Of a stretch of DNA of 64,000 nucleotides, positions 1-12,158 are shown one piece after another. The stretch spans positions 620,001-684,000 of the forward strand of contig NZ_JAAZQJ010000001.1 in assembly GCF_012275375.1 (NCBI RefSeq), written 5' to 3'. The position numbers were made by a program, and so were the translations under genes. Source of the stretch: Dyella sp. SG609 (GTDB lineage: Bacteria > Pseudomonadota > Gammaproteobacteria > Xanthomonadales > Rhodanobacteraceae). Below the pieces are notes generated by a model. That model was given only the letters and a program-made list of their open reading frames with translations. It did not search any database and was not told the origin of the DNA. Position 1 is the stretch's first letter. Every line of letters starts with the position of its first letter.

Positions 1-1425
1 GAAGCGCTGGCCGGTAACAAGGACAAAGCCATGGATGCGCTGATGGCCGCGCAGGCCAGGGGCGGCAGCGTTTCGGCGGACCAGCTGGCAGCGGAGGCCG
101 ACCTGGCATCGCTCCATGGCGACCCGCGATTCAAGCCGCTGGTCGAGGCGGCGCGCAGCCAGGAGCGCCTGTGGGCGCGCCAGCCCGGCCAGGATCTGCC
201 GTTCGCGCCGGACCTGAGCGAGGACGCGAAGATCGCGGGGTTGTCCAGCCTGTGGGCGGAGGCCCGCTTCAACTTCGCCTTCTTCGACCGCCAGCCCGAA
301 CTGGATTGGAACCAGGCCTACCTGGATTTCCTGCCCAAGGTGCGGGCGGCGGCATCGACCGAACAGTATTACCGCGTGCTGATGCGGTTCGCCGCACTGC
401 TGAAGGACGGCCACACCAATGTCTATCCGCCCGAGCCTCTGCGTGACGCCTTCTATGGCCGGCCGGGCTTGCGCACGCAGTGGGTGGAAAACGCTGTGGT
501 GGTGACGGGAATCGACGATCCGGCGTTGTCCGCGCAGCATTGGCGTGTGGGCGATGTGCTGGTGAAGATCGATGGCGAAGACATACGTTCTTATGCGGAG
601 CGCGAGATCGCGCCTTACCAGAGTTCCTCCACGGCGCAGGATCTGCGGGTGCGCACCTATGACTATGCCTTGCTCGGCGGGCGGGCCGGCAGCCAGGTTC
701 ACGTCACCGCCAGGAATGCCGAAGGTAAGGAAGAAAACCGGGTGTTGACCCGGCTTACGTTGGCGGAGCAATCGAAGCTCAGGACCGGCGGAGTGTCGTT
801 CAAGCTGAGGCCGGATGGGATTGCCGTCCTTACCATCGACGAGTTCGACGACACGGAAGGCACCAAGGCGCTGCTTGCGAATCTGTCGGTGGTGAACGCG
901 TCCAAGGGGTTGGTCATCGATGTGCGTGCCAACGGCGGTGGCAGCACGCCTGTGGACTTGTTGCAGTTGTTGACGCGGGAGCCGATTCGGGGGCCGTTGA
1001 TTCGTACGAGAAGCTATGCGGCGGCGGATCGGGCGCGTGGTGTGTTGCCGGGGTGGAGCGATGTGGTGCCGTTCGAGGTGCCGGCGGATGCGGAGCATCA
1101 CGTGGATGTGCCGGTGGCGGTGTTGACGAGTGCGCGGACGTTTTCGGCGGCGGAGGATTTTGTCGCGATGTTCGGGGCGATGCGGCGGGGGATTACGGTG
1201 GGGGAGACTACTGCTGGAAGTACAGGGCAGCCGTTGTTCTTTTCGCTACCGGGTGGGGGGAGTGCGCGGGTTTGTACCAGGAATGATCGTGGGCCGGATG
1301 GGGTGGTGTTTGAGGGGGTGGGGTTGCGGCCGACGATTGGGGTTTCGCAGACGGTGGAGAGTGTGCGGAGGGGGAGGGATGTGGTGTTGGAAAGGGCGGT
1401 GGGGGCGTTGGTGGGTGGGAAATGA
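1..1425 (+). CDS. S41 family serine peptidase, 5' end outside window
   Basis: The frame is open from base 1, so the gene starts upstream; the Met at position 31 is probably internal. The first ~60 visible residues (ending in a PRFKPLVEAAR-type segment) resemble the end of a TPR-like helical region. Then comes a PDZ-like segment (VGDVLVKIDGED, about residues 185-196) and the S41 core: a DVRANGGGS strand and TSARTFSAAEDF, whose serine after TF is the expected nucleophile. C-terminal processing-type peptidases of this family cleave exported proteins. The last ~450 bases are very G-rich with GGGG runs, unlike the start of the gene, so the 3' part may be under less constraint. Substrate unknown. 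Confidence 0.85.
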   Translation, partial: EALAGNKDKAMDALMAAQARGGSVSADQLAAEADLASLHGDPRFKPLVEAARSQERLWARQPGQDLPFAPDLSEDAKIAGLSSLWAEARFNFAFFDRQPELDWNQAYLDFLPKVRAAASTEQYYRVLMRFAALLKDGHTNVYPPEPLRDAFYGRPGLRTQWVENAVVVTGIDDPALSAQHWRVGDVLVKIDGEDIRSYAEREIAPYQSSSTAQDLRVRTYDYALLGGRAGSQVHVTARNAEGKEENRVLTRLTLAEQSKLRTGGVSFKLRPDGIAVLTIDEFDDTEGTKALLANLSVVNASKGLVIDVRANGGGSTPVDLLQLLTREPIRGPLIRTRSYAAADRARGVLPGWSDVVPFEVPADAEHHVDVPVAVLTSARTFSAAEDFVAMFGAMRRGITVGETTAGSTGQPLFFSLPGGGSARVCTRNDRGPDGVVFEGVGLRPTIGVSQTVESVRRGRDVVLERAVGALVGGK

Positions 1426-1672
1426 AATGGGGGGCGGGGCTTAGTGAGGTTTCGATGGAGGGGGCGCTTTGGTTTGGGAGGGTGGGATTGTGAGGCCCAT
1501 CCATGGGCCTCACCCCTCCGCGCTGCGCGCTGCGGGGCCAGCCTGCGGCTGTCCAAATTCGCTCCCGGCGAATTTGTCGAACCGGTGGCTCGGCGTAGCC
1601 GAGCCACCGGTTCTCTCTACCCACTCTCTCCGCCAGATACCAGAACGCCCCCAATGGGGGCGTTCTGGTATC
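1426..1672. other. Intergenic region with three hairpins, no gene
   Basis: No credible gene here. The stretch holds a series of inverted repeats: 1491-1500 pairs with 1503-1512, 1580-1594 pairs with 1598-1612 (15 of 15 bp, 3-nt loop), and the long one at 1621-1687 described separately. They lie between the convergent peptidase gene and tRNA-Ser. Confidence 0.6.
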
Positions 1673-1687
1673 TGGCGGAGAGAGTGG
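1621..1687. repeat. Perfect 32-bp inverted repeat that duplicates the tRNA-Ser 3' end
   Basis: Left arm 1621-1652, 3-nt loop 1653-1655, right arm 1656-1687, all 32 positions paired. The right arm contains the last 15 nt of the tRNA-Ser gene including CCA (1673-1687) plus 17 nt beyond it; the left arm is its exact inverted copy. On the minus strand this would form a very stable hairpin at the mature 3' end of the tRNA and might end transcription or compete with acceptor-stem folding. Confidence 0.8.
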
Positions 1688-1762
1688 GATTCGAACCCAC
1701 GGAAGGTTTGACCCTTCGCCGGTTTTCAAGACCGGTGCCTTAAACCGCTCGGCCATCTCTCC
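1673..1762 (-). tRNA. tRNA-Ser (anticodon UGA)
   Basis: Read on the minus strand the gene starts GGAGAGATGGCCGAG, has the long variable arm of serine tRNAs, a T-loop GGTTCGAATCC and ends with encoded CCA. The anticodon loop CTTGAAA gives UGA. Length 90 nt, normal for class II tRNA. The acceptor stem GGAGAGA pairs with TCTCTCC. Confidence 0.95.
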
Positions 1763-1882
1763 GTTAGCGTTGTCGGCTGTCCAGGACAGCGAAGCCGCGT
1801 CATCCTAGCAGAATTGGCGCCTGGCCTCGTTTGGCGGCGATGATGGGCAGGTTGCATGGCCGGACCGCGCCACAGGACAACC

Positions 1883-2707
1883 ATGGACGCAGCGCTGTTT
1901 TCCCCCTATCTCGACCGCTGGCGACTTTCCCACGACGGCACGGCCATCGTTACCCCGCGTGCCCGCCTTTTGCCGGTTCGCCGCGATGGCCAGCCCTTGA
2001 TGCTCAAGATCGCCACCGACCCGGAGGAGCGCTTCGGCGGCATCCTGCTGGAATGGTGGGGTGGCGAGGGGGCGGCGCGGGCGGTTGAAGTGGAGGGGGA
2101 TGCGGTGCTGATGGAGCGGGCGATGGGCAAGCGCTCGCTTACGGCCTATGCGCAGAACGGGCGGGATGACGAGGCGACGGAGGTGCTGTGCGCTGTCATT
2201 GCTGGCTTGCATGCGCCTCGCACCAAGCCATGGCCGGACGGGCTGGTGACCATGCCGGTCTGGTTCGAGGCCTTGGAGCCGATGGCTCGTTCGCATGGCG
2301 GCTGGCTGCGTCGTGCCGCGGAAGAGGCGCGTGCTTTGCTTGCCGAAGGCGTGGACGAGCGCCCGTTGCATGGCGATATCCACCACGACAACGTGCTCGA
2401 TTTCGGCGAGCGTGGCTGGCTGGCGATCGACCCCAAGCATCTGCGCGGTGATCGTGCGTTCGACTATGCCAACCTGTTCTGCAACCCGGACATGGATTTT
2501 CCGGACAAGCCGGTGGCAGTAAGGCGTGAGCGATTCGAGCGCCGGCTGGACATCGTGGTGGAACACAGCGGTCTGGAGCGCCGGCGCCTGCTGCGCTGGA
2601 TCCTCGCCTGGACCGGCTTGTCGGCGGCATGGCTGATCCAGGATGGCGATCCGGCCGAGGTCGACACACGAGTGGGCGCCATGGCGATGGCCGAGCTCGA
2701 TCGTTGA
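1883..2707 (+). CDS. APH(6)/hydroxyurea phosphotransferase-like kinase
   Basis: The 274-residue protein has the aminoglycoside-phosphotransferase fold motif LHGDIHHDNVL (catalytic Asp, Mg-binding Asn) followed by a DFG...AIDPK motif, as in the streptomycin 6-phosphotransferase/hydroxyurea phosphotransferase family. The start at 1883 is chosen because AGGA lies 6-9 nt upstream; an earlier in-frame Met at 1856 lacks this. Family members phosphorylate small hydroxylated compounds with ATP; resistance to streptomycin is possible but cannot be inferred from sequence alone. It stands alone ahead of the photolyase gene. Confidence 0.8.
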   Translation: MDAALFSPYLDRWRLSHDGTAIVTPRARLLPVRRDGQPLMLKIATDPEERFGGILLEWWGGEGAARAVEVEGDAVLMERAMGKRSLTAYAQNGRDDEATEVLCAVIAGLHAPRTKPWPDGLVTMPVWFEALEPMARSHGGWLRRAAEEARALLAEGVDERPLHGDIHHDNVLDFGERGWLAIDPKHLRGDRAFDYANLFCNPDMDFPDKPVAVRRERFERRLDIVVEHSGLERRRLLRWILAWTGLSAAWLIQDGDPAEVDTRVGAMAMAELDR

Positions 2708-2773
2708 CGGTGCCGTACGCGCCTTGCGGCAACATCGCGTATAAGCGTGCTTCTTTCGAGCCACTACAGCCTC

Positions 2774-4189
2774 ATGACCGCTCTCGTCTGGTTCCGCCGC
2801 GATCTCCGCCTGGCCGACAACCCCGCGCTCGCCGCCGCCTGCGCGGAGCACGGGCACATCCTGCCGGTCTACGTGCACGAGCCGGACGAGGAGGGTGTCT
2901 GGGCGCCGGGCGCCGCCAGCCGCTGGTGGCTGCATCATTCGCTGGCCGCGCTGTCCGCCGCGTTGAAGCAGCAGGGCGGCGGCCTGCATATCCGCACCGG
3001 CGGCACCCTGGACAACCTCGTCACCGCATGCCGCGCCGCCGGCGCCACCGCCGTCTACTGGAACCGCTGCTACGAACCCGCGCTGATCGAGCGCGACAAG
3101 CACATCAAGGCAGCGCTGCGCGAGCAAGGCATCGAGGCGAAGAGTTTCAATGCGGCGTTGTGGGTGGAGCCGTGGCAGGTCGCTACGCAGCAGGATGGTC
3201 CTTATCGCGTTTTCACCCCGTTCTGGCGCAGCGTAAGGCCGCGGTTGGAACCGCAGGCGCCGATTCCCATGCCGGCCATGCGCTTTGCCAAAGCCAAGCA
3301 TGGCGTGACATTGAAGTCGCTCGAACTGTTGCCGCGCATCCACTGGGACAAAGGCCTGCAGGACACCTGGACCCCGGGCGAGCAAGGCGCTCTCGAAGCG
3401 CTGGAGCTGTTCGCCGACGACGCGCTCAACGGCTACGCGCGCCTGCGCGACCTGCCGGCACGCCACGGCACGTCGCGCCTGTCCCCGCATCTGCATTTCG
3501 GCGAGATCTCGCCGCGGCAGATCCACCACATCCTGCATCGCCAGACGCAAGGCCTGGCCGCCAAGCGCCGTCCGGATCTCGAACCCTTCCTGCGCGAACT
3601 GGGCTGGCGCGAATTCGCCCACCACCTGCTGTTTCACTTTCCGCAAACCCCGACCGACAACTTCAACCCAGGCTTCGCCAACTTCCGCTGGGCCAAGCCC
3701 GACGAAGCCTTGCTCGAACGCTGGCGCCATGGCCGCACCGGCATTCCCTTGGTCGACGCAGGCATGCGCGAGTTATGGCACACCGGCTGGATGCACAACC
3801 GCGTGCGCATGGTGGTGGCGAGCTTCCTCACCAAGAACCTCCGCCAGCATTGGCACGAGGGGGCGAAGTGGTTCTGGGACACGCTGGTGGATGCGGACCT
3901 CGCCAACAACACGCTCGGTTGGCAGTGGGTGGCCGGTTGCGGTGCGGATGCGGCGCCGTACTTTCGCGTGTTCAATCCGGTGTCGCAGGCGCAGAAGTTC
4001 GATCCGCAAGGGGACTATCTGCGCCGCTGGCTGCCGGAATTGAAGGATGCGCCGCTGCCGCTGCTGCATGAGCCGTGGAAGGATGGCTCGCTGTTGTCGC
4101 GCAGCGGTTATCCGGCGCCGATGGTGGATTTGGCGCAGTCGCGGCAGGATGCGTTGGGGGCTTATCAGGCGATGCGGGGGCGGGATTAG
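2774..4189 (+). CDS. phrB: Deoxyribodipyrimidine photolyase (class I)
   Basis: 471 residues, the usual length. The N-terminal antenna-binding Rossmann domain starts TALVWFRRDLRLADNPAL. The C-terminal FAD-binding helical domain contains DAGMRELWHTGWMHNRVRM and WQWVAGCGADAAPYFRVFNP, including conserved Trp and Asn residues used for electron transfer and flavin contact. It splits UV-induced pyrimidine dimers using blue light. The Met at 2774 is preferred over 2747 because it lines up with the family N-terminus. Ends 95 bp before a dispersed hairpin repeat and the oppositely oriented antiporter. Confidence 0.95.
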   Translation: MTALVWFRRDLRLADNPALAAACAEHGHILPVYVHEPDEEGVWAPGAASRWWLHHSLAALSAALKQQGGGLHIRTGGTLDNLVTACRAAGATAVYWNRCYEPALIERDKHIKAALREQGIEAKSFNAALWVEPWQVATQQDGPYRVFTPFWRSVRPRLEPQAPIPMPAMRFAKAKHGVTLKSLELLPRIHWDKGLQDTWTPGEQGALEALELFADDALNGYARLRDLPARHGTSRLSPHLHFGEISPRQIHHILHRQTQGLAAKRRPDLEPFLRELGWREFAHHLLFHFPQTPTDNFNPGFANFRWAKPDEALLERWRHGRTGIPLVDAGMRELWHTGWMHNRVRMVVASFLTKNLRQHWHEGAKWFWDTLVDADLANNTLGWQWVAGCGADAAPYFRVFNPVSQAQKFDPQGDYLRRWLPELKDAPLPLLHEPWKDGSLLSRSGYPAPMVDLAQSRQDALGAYQAMRGRD

Positions 4190-4242
4190 ATCGAAGAGCA
4201 GGTTGTCGCTTGCTTTCCGTTGCGGCTTCTACGCTTCGAGTG

Positions 4243-4280
4243 ACCCCTCACCCCAGCCCTCTCCCCGGAGGGGAGAGGGG
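4243..4280. repeat. Dispersed hairpin repeat, CCCTCACCCC/CTCTCCCC type
   Basis: A CCCTCACCCCAGC head is followed by a 10-bp stem (4257-4266 with 4270-4279, loop GGA). Related copies occur at 13483-13520, 13591-13680 and 50219-50336. It lies between convergent genes and could act as a bidirectional terminator. Confidence 0.7.
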
Positions 4281-4284
4281 GCGG

Positions 4285-5481
4285 TCAGCCGCGAGTGTCG
4301 GGTTCCGCTACGCCGCCGTCGCGCTTGAGCAACACCGCCAGCACCGGCGGCGTCACCATCGCCGTCAGCAGCGACATCGCCACGATGATCGCGTAGGTGC
4401 GGTCGCTGAACACCCCGGCCGCCAGGCCGAGGCTGGCAATCACCACGCCCACCTCGCCGCGCGGCACCATGCCGAAGCCCACGATGGTGGCCCCGCGCTT
4501 GCCCAGCGACAGCGCGCCGAGGAAGCCGCCGGCGAGCTTGGAAATAATGGCGATGACGGTCACGACGGACAGCGTGATCAGGGCGTCCGCGCTGGCCAGC
4601 TGCTGCAGGTCGATCTTGCTGCCGGTGATCACGAAGAAGAACGGTGTGAGCAGGGCCAATAACGGCTGTACCTGCTTCTCCAGCGCGTGCTGCTGGCGTG
4701 TCTCCGAGGCGATCATGCCGGCAAGGAAGGCGCCGATGATGGCGGCCAGGCCGAACAGCGTGGACACATAGGCCAGGCCCAGGCACAGCGCCAGCACGAT
4801 CGCCAGCGCCGAATGCTGGCCGTGCGGCTTGTCCAGCCAGCTGGAATTCCAGCGCATCGCGCGCGCGCCGCCGAAACCGATCACCGCGATAAAGCCGATC
4901 GCGCCGACCAGCGTGGTGATCAGATGCATCGCGTTGAAACCTTCGCCGCCCTGCAGCGACACCACCACGCCCAGCAGCAGCATGGCCAGGATGTCGTCGA
5001 TCACGGCGGCGCCGAGGATCACCTTGCTCTCCGTGCGCTGCAGCGCATTGAGCTCCTGCAGCACGCGCGCCGTAATGCCGGCGGAGGTGGCCACGAAGGC
5101 CGCGGCGATAAACAGCGACTTGCCCCAGTCGTAGCCGCTCGCATGCGCCCACACGCCGCCGAGGCCGAACGGCACCAGCACGCCGAGGATGCCGACCAGG
5201 AAGGCGACCTTGCCCACTTTCTTGAGATCTTCGAGCCGTGTCTCCAGGCCGACGGCGAACAACAATAGGACTACGCCTATTTCCGCGAGCACATCGAGCG
5301 GCGTGCCGGTGGCGATCTGCTCCGGTGCGATCCAGCCGAGCAGCGAGGGACCGACCACGCAGCCGGCGGCGATTTCGCCCACCACGCCCGGCAATTTCAG
5401 GCGTTGCGCGATCTCCCCGCCGATCTGCGCGGCGACGAAGACGATGAACAGGGTGAGCAGGATGTCGGCGGCGTGATGCAT
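4285..5481 (-). CDS. Cation:proton antiporter, CPA2 family
   Basis: 398 residues with about 12-13 hydrophobic segments and the family signatures GEIAAGCVVGPSLLG near residue 37, AVGLETRLEDL near residue 77 and SAGITARVLQEL in the middle. It resembles the membrane domain of KefB/NhaS-type exchangers but lacks the C-terminal TrkA-N domain, so it is the short form that exchanges Na+ or K+ for protons across the inner membrane. The start codon lies 37 bp after the stop of the upstream efflux gene on the same strand, so the two may be cotranscribed. Confidence 0.88.
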   Translation of the reverse strand: MHHAADILLTLFIVFVAAQIGGEIAQRLKLPGVVGEIAAGCVVGPSLLGWIAPEQIATGTPLDVLAEIGVVLLLFAVGLETRLEDLKKVGKVAFLVGILGVLVPFGLGGVWAHASGYDWGKSLFIAAAFVATSAGITARVLQELNALQRTESKVILGAAVIDDILAMLLLGVVVSLQGGEGFNAMHLITTLVGAIGFIAVIGFGGARAMRWNSSWLDKPHGQHSALAIVLALCLGLAYVSTLFGLAAIIGAFLAGMIASETRQQHALEKQVQPLLALLTPFFFVITGSKIDLQQLASADALITLSVVTVIAIISKLAGGFLGALSLGKRGATIVGFGMVPRGEVGVVIASLGLAAGVFSDRTYAIIVAMSLLTAMVTPPVLAVLLKRDGGVAEPDTRG

Positions 5482-5518
5482 GCTCAGGTTCCTTCCGGTC
5501 TATCGCGACCGGGGCATG

Positions 5519-6985
5519 CTACACGCTTGCGCTGCGTTTCGGCGCGTCGCGGCCGAGCCGGCTGAACACCCAGCTGGCGGTGGCGGTGACGATGCCCAGC
5601 AGCAGTACCGTCCAGCGGAACGACACCACGTAGTCGTCGTGCGCATGGCCTTGCAGCAGCGCTTCCATCAGCAGCGAGGCGAGCGCGATGCCGAAGCTCA
5701 TCGACAGGTATTGCGCGGTGGAGGCCATGGACGAGGCCATCGAGGCGTACTTCACGTCCAGGTCGTTGTAGATCAGCGTGTTCATCGCGGTGTACTGCAG
5801 GCCCATGAAGCCGCCGTAGACGAACACCATCACCGCGATCACCCACATCGGCGAGTCCTTGCCGAGCAGGGCGAACGAGCACAGCAGCACCGCCACGATC
5901 AAGGTGTTGGCCAGCAGGAAGCGGCGATAGCCCATGCGCTGCAGCAGGCGGTTGATCACCCACTTGGCGCAGATCGAGCCCAGCGCCTGCGGCACCATCA
6001 TCAGGCCGGCCATGGTCGGCGACCAGCCGCAGCCCACCTGCAGGAACAGCACCAGCAGCAGGAACATGCCGGACACGCCCAGCCGCGTGAACAGGTTGCC
6101 GGCCAGCGACACCCATACGCTGCGCACGCGCAGCAGGTTCAGGTCCGCCACCGGGTATTCGGTATGCCGGCTATGCCAGACGTAGATGCCGCCGAAGATC
6201 AGCGCGAGCACGCCGCTCACGGCGATCTGCAGCCATTGCCCGCCGCCGCCGCTGGCCACTTCCGAAGCGGTGAGCAGCATGGCCGAGGCCAGCGCGAACA
6301 GCACGAAGCCGGAAAGATCGAAGCGGTGCGGATCGGCCAGTCGGTAATCCGGCATCTCGCGGCGATTCATCCAGAAACCGGCGATGCCCACCGGCACGTT
6401 AATCAGGAAGATCAGGCGCCACGAGGTGTACTCCGCCAGCACGCCGCCGAGCAGCGGACCGATCACCGAACCGAGCAGGCCCACCGTGGCCACCGTGCTC
6501 ATGGCGCCGACGAAGTCGCGCTTGTCGATGCTGCGCACGAGCACATAGCGGCCCACCGGCATCAGTGCGGCGCCGCCCAGGCCTTGCAGCACGCGCGCGG
6601 CCACCAGCTGGGGCAGGGTCTGCGAGATGCCGCACAGCAGCGAGCCCACGGTGAAGATGGCGATGGCCGCGGCGAAGATACGGCGCGTGCCGAAGCGGTC
6701 GCACATCCAGGGGCTGGCGGGAATGAAGATGGCCAGGGTCAGCACGTAGCTGGTGAGCGCGATGCGCATGCCCAGCGGCGCCACGCCCAACGCTTCGCCC
6801 ATGGCCGGCACGGCGGTGTTGACGATGGTGGAATCGAGCGCCTGCATGAAGAAGCTGGCGGCGACCAGCCAGATCAGTCCGCGGTAGCGCTCGCGCGAGG
6901 AGACGGGAGGCGGGGCGGGAGCTGTGCCGGGGTTGGGCGTACCCAGTTCGGGCGGCACTTCCGTGGCTGCGGAGGTATCGGACAT
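5519..6985 (-). CDS. MFS drug efflux transporter, DHA2 (EmrB) family
   Basis: 488 residues. LDSTIVNTAVPAMGEALG in the first membrane segment is the DHA2 signature, and the loop DRFGTRR follows segment 2; the length fits 14 membrane helices. Such proteins export hydrophobic toxic compounds by proton antiport at the inner membrane. The frame stays open to 7267, but Met at 6985 (MSDTSAATE) begins a short soluble tail of normal length before the first helix, so I use it. No EmrA-like partner is adjacent; the antiporter gene follows 37 bp downstream. Confidence 0.88.
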   Translation of the reverse strand: MSDTSAATEVPPELGTPNPGTAPAPPPVSSRERYRGLIWLVAASFFMQALDSTIVNTAVPAMGEALGVAPLGMRIALTSYVLTLAIFIPASPWMCDRFGTRRIFAAAIAIFTVGSLLCGISQTLPQLVAARVLQGLGGAALMPVGRYVLVRSIDKRDFVGAMSTVATVGLLGSVIGPLLGGVLAEYTSWRLIFLINVPVGIAGFWMNRREMPDYRLADPHRFDLSGFVLFALASAMLLTASEVASGGGGQWLQIAVSGVLALIFGGIYVWHSRHTEYPVADLNLLRVRSVWVSLAGNLFTRLGVSGMFLLLVLFLQVGCGWSPTMAGLMMVPQALGSICAKWVINRLLQRMGYRRFLLANTLIVAVLLCSFALLGKDSPMWVIAVMVFVYGGFMGLQYTAMNTLIYNDLDVKYASMASSMASTAQYLSMSFGIALASLLMEALLQGHAHDDYVVSFRWTVLLLGIVTATASWVFSRLGRDAPKRSASV

Positions 6986-10753
<3,768 letters not shown>

Positions 10754-10756
10754 CGC

Positions 10757-10825
10757 AGGTTGGGGTGAGCGCAGCGAACCCCAACACTGCCGCAACGTTG
10801 GGGTTCGCTGCGCTCACCCCAACCT
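10757..10825. repeat. Dispersed inverted repeat, GGTTGGGGTGAGC family
   Basis: Two 29-nt arms, 10757-10785 and 10797-10825, are perfect inverted copies around an 11-nt loop. The same family recurs at 61743-61815 with 31-nt arms and an 11-nt loop. It lies directly after the epmA stop and may shape transcript ends. Confidence 0.85.
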
Positions 10826-10875
10826 ACGCTCTTGTGGCAGAGTGGCCGCCGTCGCCTAACCACCCCGAGAACCCG

Positions 10876-11037
10876 ATGAAACCTAGCGTCCCCGGCATCA
10901 TCCTGATCGCGATCGGCGCGCTGTTCCTGCTGCGCAACCTCGGCTTCGACCTGCACCTGGGCCAGCTGTTCGCCACCTGGTGGCCGCTGGCGCTGATCGC
11001 GCTGGGCGTGGGCATGATGTTCCGCCGCACCAGCTGA
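10876..11037 (+). CDS. Small LiaI/LiaF-like membrane protein
   Basis: 53 residues with two hydrophobic stretches: PGIILIAIGALFLLRNLGF and the later WWPLALIALGVGMMF. The spacing GxxLIxxGxxFLLxNxGF...WPLxLIxxG is that of the short membrane domain found alone or at the N-terminus of LiaI/LiaF-type cell-envelope stress proteins (DUF5668-like). It sits after epmA and a hairpin repeat, facing aqpZ. Role unknown; the match is by pattern only. Confidence 0.7.
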   Translation: MKPSVPGIILIAIGALFLLRNLGFDLHLGQLFATWWPLALIALGVGMMFRRTS

Positions 11038-11049
11038 AGCGCATAAAAG

Positions 11050-11098
11050 AAGGCCGGGCGCCCGGAGCATCTTCCCGATGCCCCCGGCGCCCGGCCTT
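11050..11098. terminator. Bidirectional terminator between the small membrane protein and aqpZ
   Basis: Arms 11050-11062 and 11086-11098 (AAGGCCGGGCGCC and its complement) form a 13-bp GC-rich stem with A-rich and T-rich flanks, placed exactly between two convergent genes. Confidence 0.8.
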
Positions 11099-11109
11099 CG
11101 TCGTTTCCG

Positions 11110-11808
11110 TCAGTCCTTGCTTTCCAGCAGATGGCGGTAGATCAAGCCGCCGATCGCGCCGCCGATCAGCGGCACCAGCCAGAACACCCACAGCTGCTGC
11201 AGCGCCCAGCTGCCCTGGAAGATCGCCACGCCGGTGCTGCGCGCGGGGTTCACCGAGGTGTTGGTGACGGGGATGCTGATCAGGTGGATCAGGGTCAGCG
11301 CCAGGCCGATCGCCAGCGGGCCGAAGCCGGCCGGCGCGCGCTTGTCGGTGGAGCCGTGGATCACCAGCAGGAAGAACGCGGTGAGCACCAGCTCGGCCAC
11401 GATCGCGGCGTGCAGCGAATAGCCGTTCGGTGAATGCTCGCCATAGCCGTTGGAGGCGAAGCCGGCGGTGGCATCGAAACCCGCCTTGCCGCTGGCGATC
11501 GCGTACAGCACGGCGGCGGCGGCGATGGAGCCGATCACCTGCGCCACGATGTAGGGCACCACGTCCTTGGCCGGGAAGCGGCCGCCGGCGCACAGGCCCA
11601 CGGTCACGGCCGGATTGAAATGCCCGCCGGAAATATGGCCCACGGCGTAGGCCATGGTCACCACGGTCAGGCCGAAGGCCAGGGCCACGCCGGCGAAGCC
11701 GATGCCGAGATCCGGATACGCCGCGGCCAGCACCGCGCTGCCGCAGCCGCCGAATACCAACCAGAAAGTGCCGAAGAATTCGGCGGTCAAACGCTTGCCA
11801 ATGCTCAT
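11110..11808 (-). CDS. aqpZ: Aquaporin Z (water channel)
   Basis: 232 residues, the family length, with six membrane segments and two half-helices carrying the pore motifs FNPAVT (first third) and VNPARS (last third). Selectivity-type residues and the N-terminal [21 protein letters not shown] match bacterial AqpZ rather than glycerol facilitators. It lets water cross the inner membrane. The gene is preceded by about 350 bp shared with the divergent symporter gene. Confidence 0.95.
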   Translation of the reverse strand: MSIGKRLTAEFFGTFWLVFGGCGSAVLAAAYPDLGIGFAGVALAFGLTVVTMAYAVGHISGGHFNPAVTVGLCAGGRFPAKDVVPYIVAQVIGSIAAAAVLYAIASGKAGFDATAGFASNGYGEHSPNGYSLHAAIVAELVLTAFFLLVIHGSTDKRAPAGFGPLAIGLALTLIHLISIPVTNTSVNPARSTGVAIFQGSWALQQLWVFWLVPLIGGAIGGLIYRHLLESKD

Positions 11809-12158
11809 GAGCAGGTCTCCTTGCGAAGGCGGGAAGGGAAAAGCAAAAAGTTCTTGTTGCCCCTACAGCCCCGGTCGTCCTGTCCGGCGCGGCGCTAGCC
11901 TACGCAAACGGTGCGGTCATGGGAACAGCCGTGATGTGATGGCGGCACTCAAGGCCGTCATTCCGGCGCAGGCCGGAATCCAGTAGCGGTGCACGGCATG
12001 GGGCGTATCGCCCCAAGACACCGCTTTTGAATGTCCTCGCGACAATCGAACGTTATCGCCACTGGATTCCGGCCTGCGCCGGAATGACGAGGGTGTGAGT
12101 ATTTGGCCAGGGCGGGTGCTATGTTCCGCCAACTCTTCCCCACGATGCCGTCTCCACG
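11809..12158. other. Divergent intergenic region aqpZ / MHS symporter
   Basis: 350 bases without a gene. Most of it is taken by the paired repeat at 11956-12089. The aqpZ side (11809-11955) must carry the aqpZ promoter, but I see no clear consensus boxes. Confidence 0.5.
11956..12089. repeat. Paired dispersed repeat, CGTCATTCCGGCGCAGGCC family
   Basis: A 33-nt arm at 11956-11988 is repeated inverted at 12057-12089 with one mismatch, enclosing 68 bases. A second copy of the whole arrangement lies at 36903-37038, and even the inner GACAATCGA...TTATCG...CACTGG part is shared, so these are two copies of one element of about 135 bp. Confidence 0.8.

Noticed and set aside
1805-3730. 641-codon minus-strand frame across the APH-like and photolyase genes
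   Set aside because: Both plus-strand genes are clear family members; the minus frame has no features.
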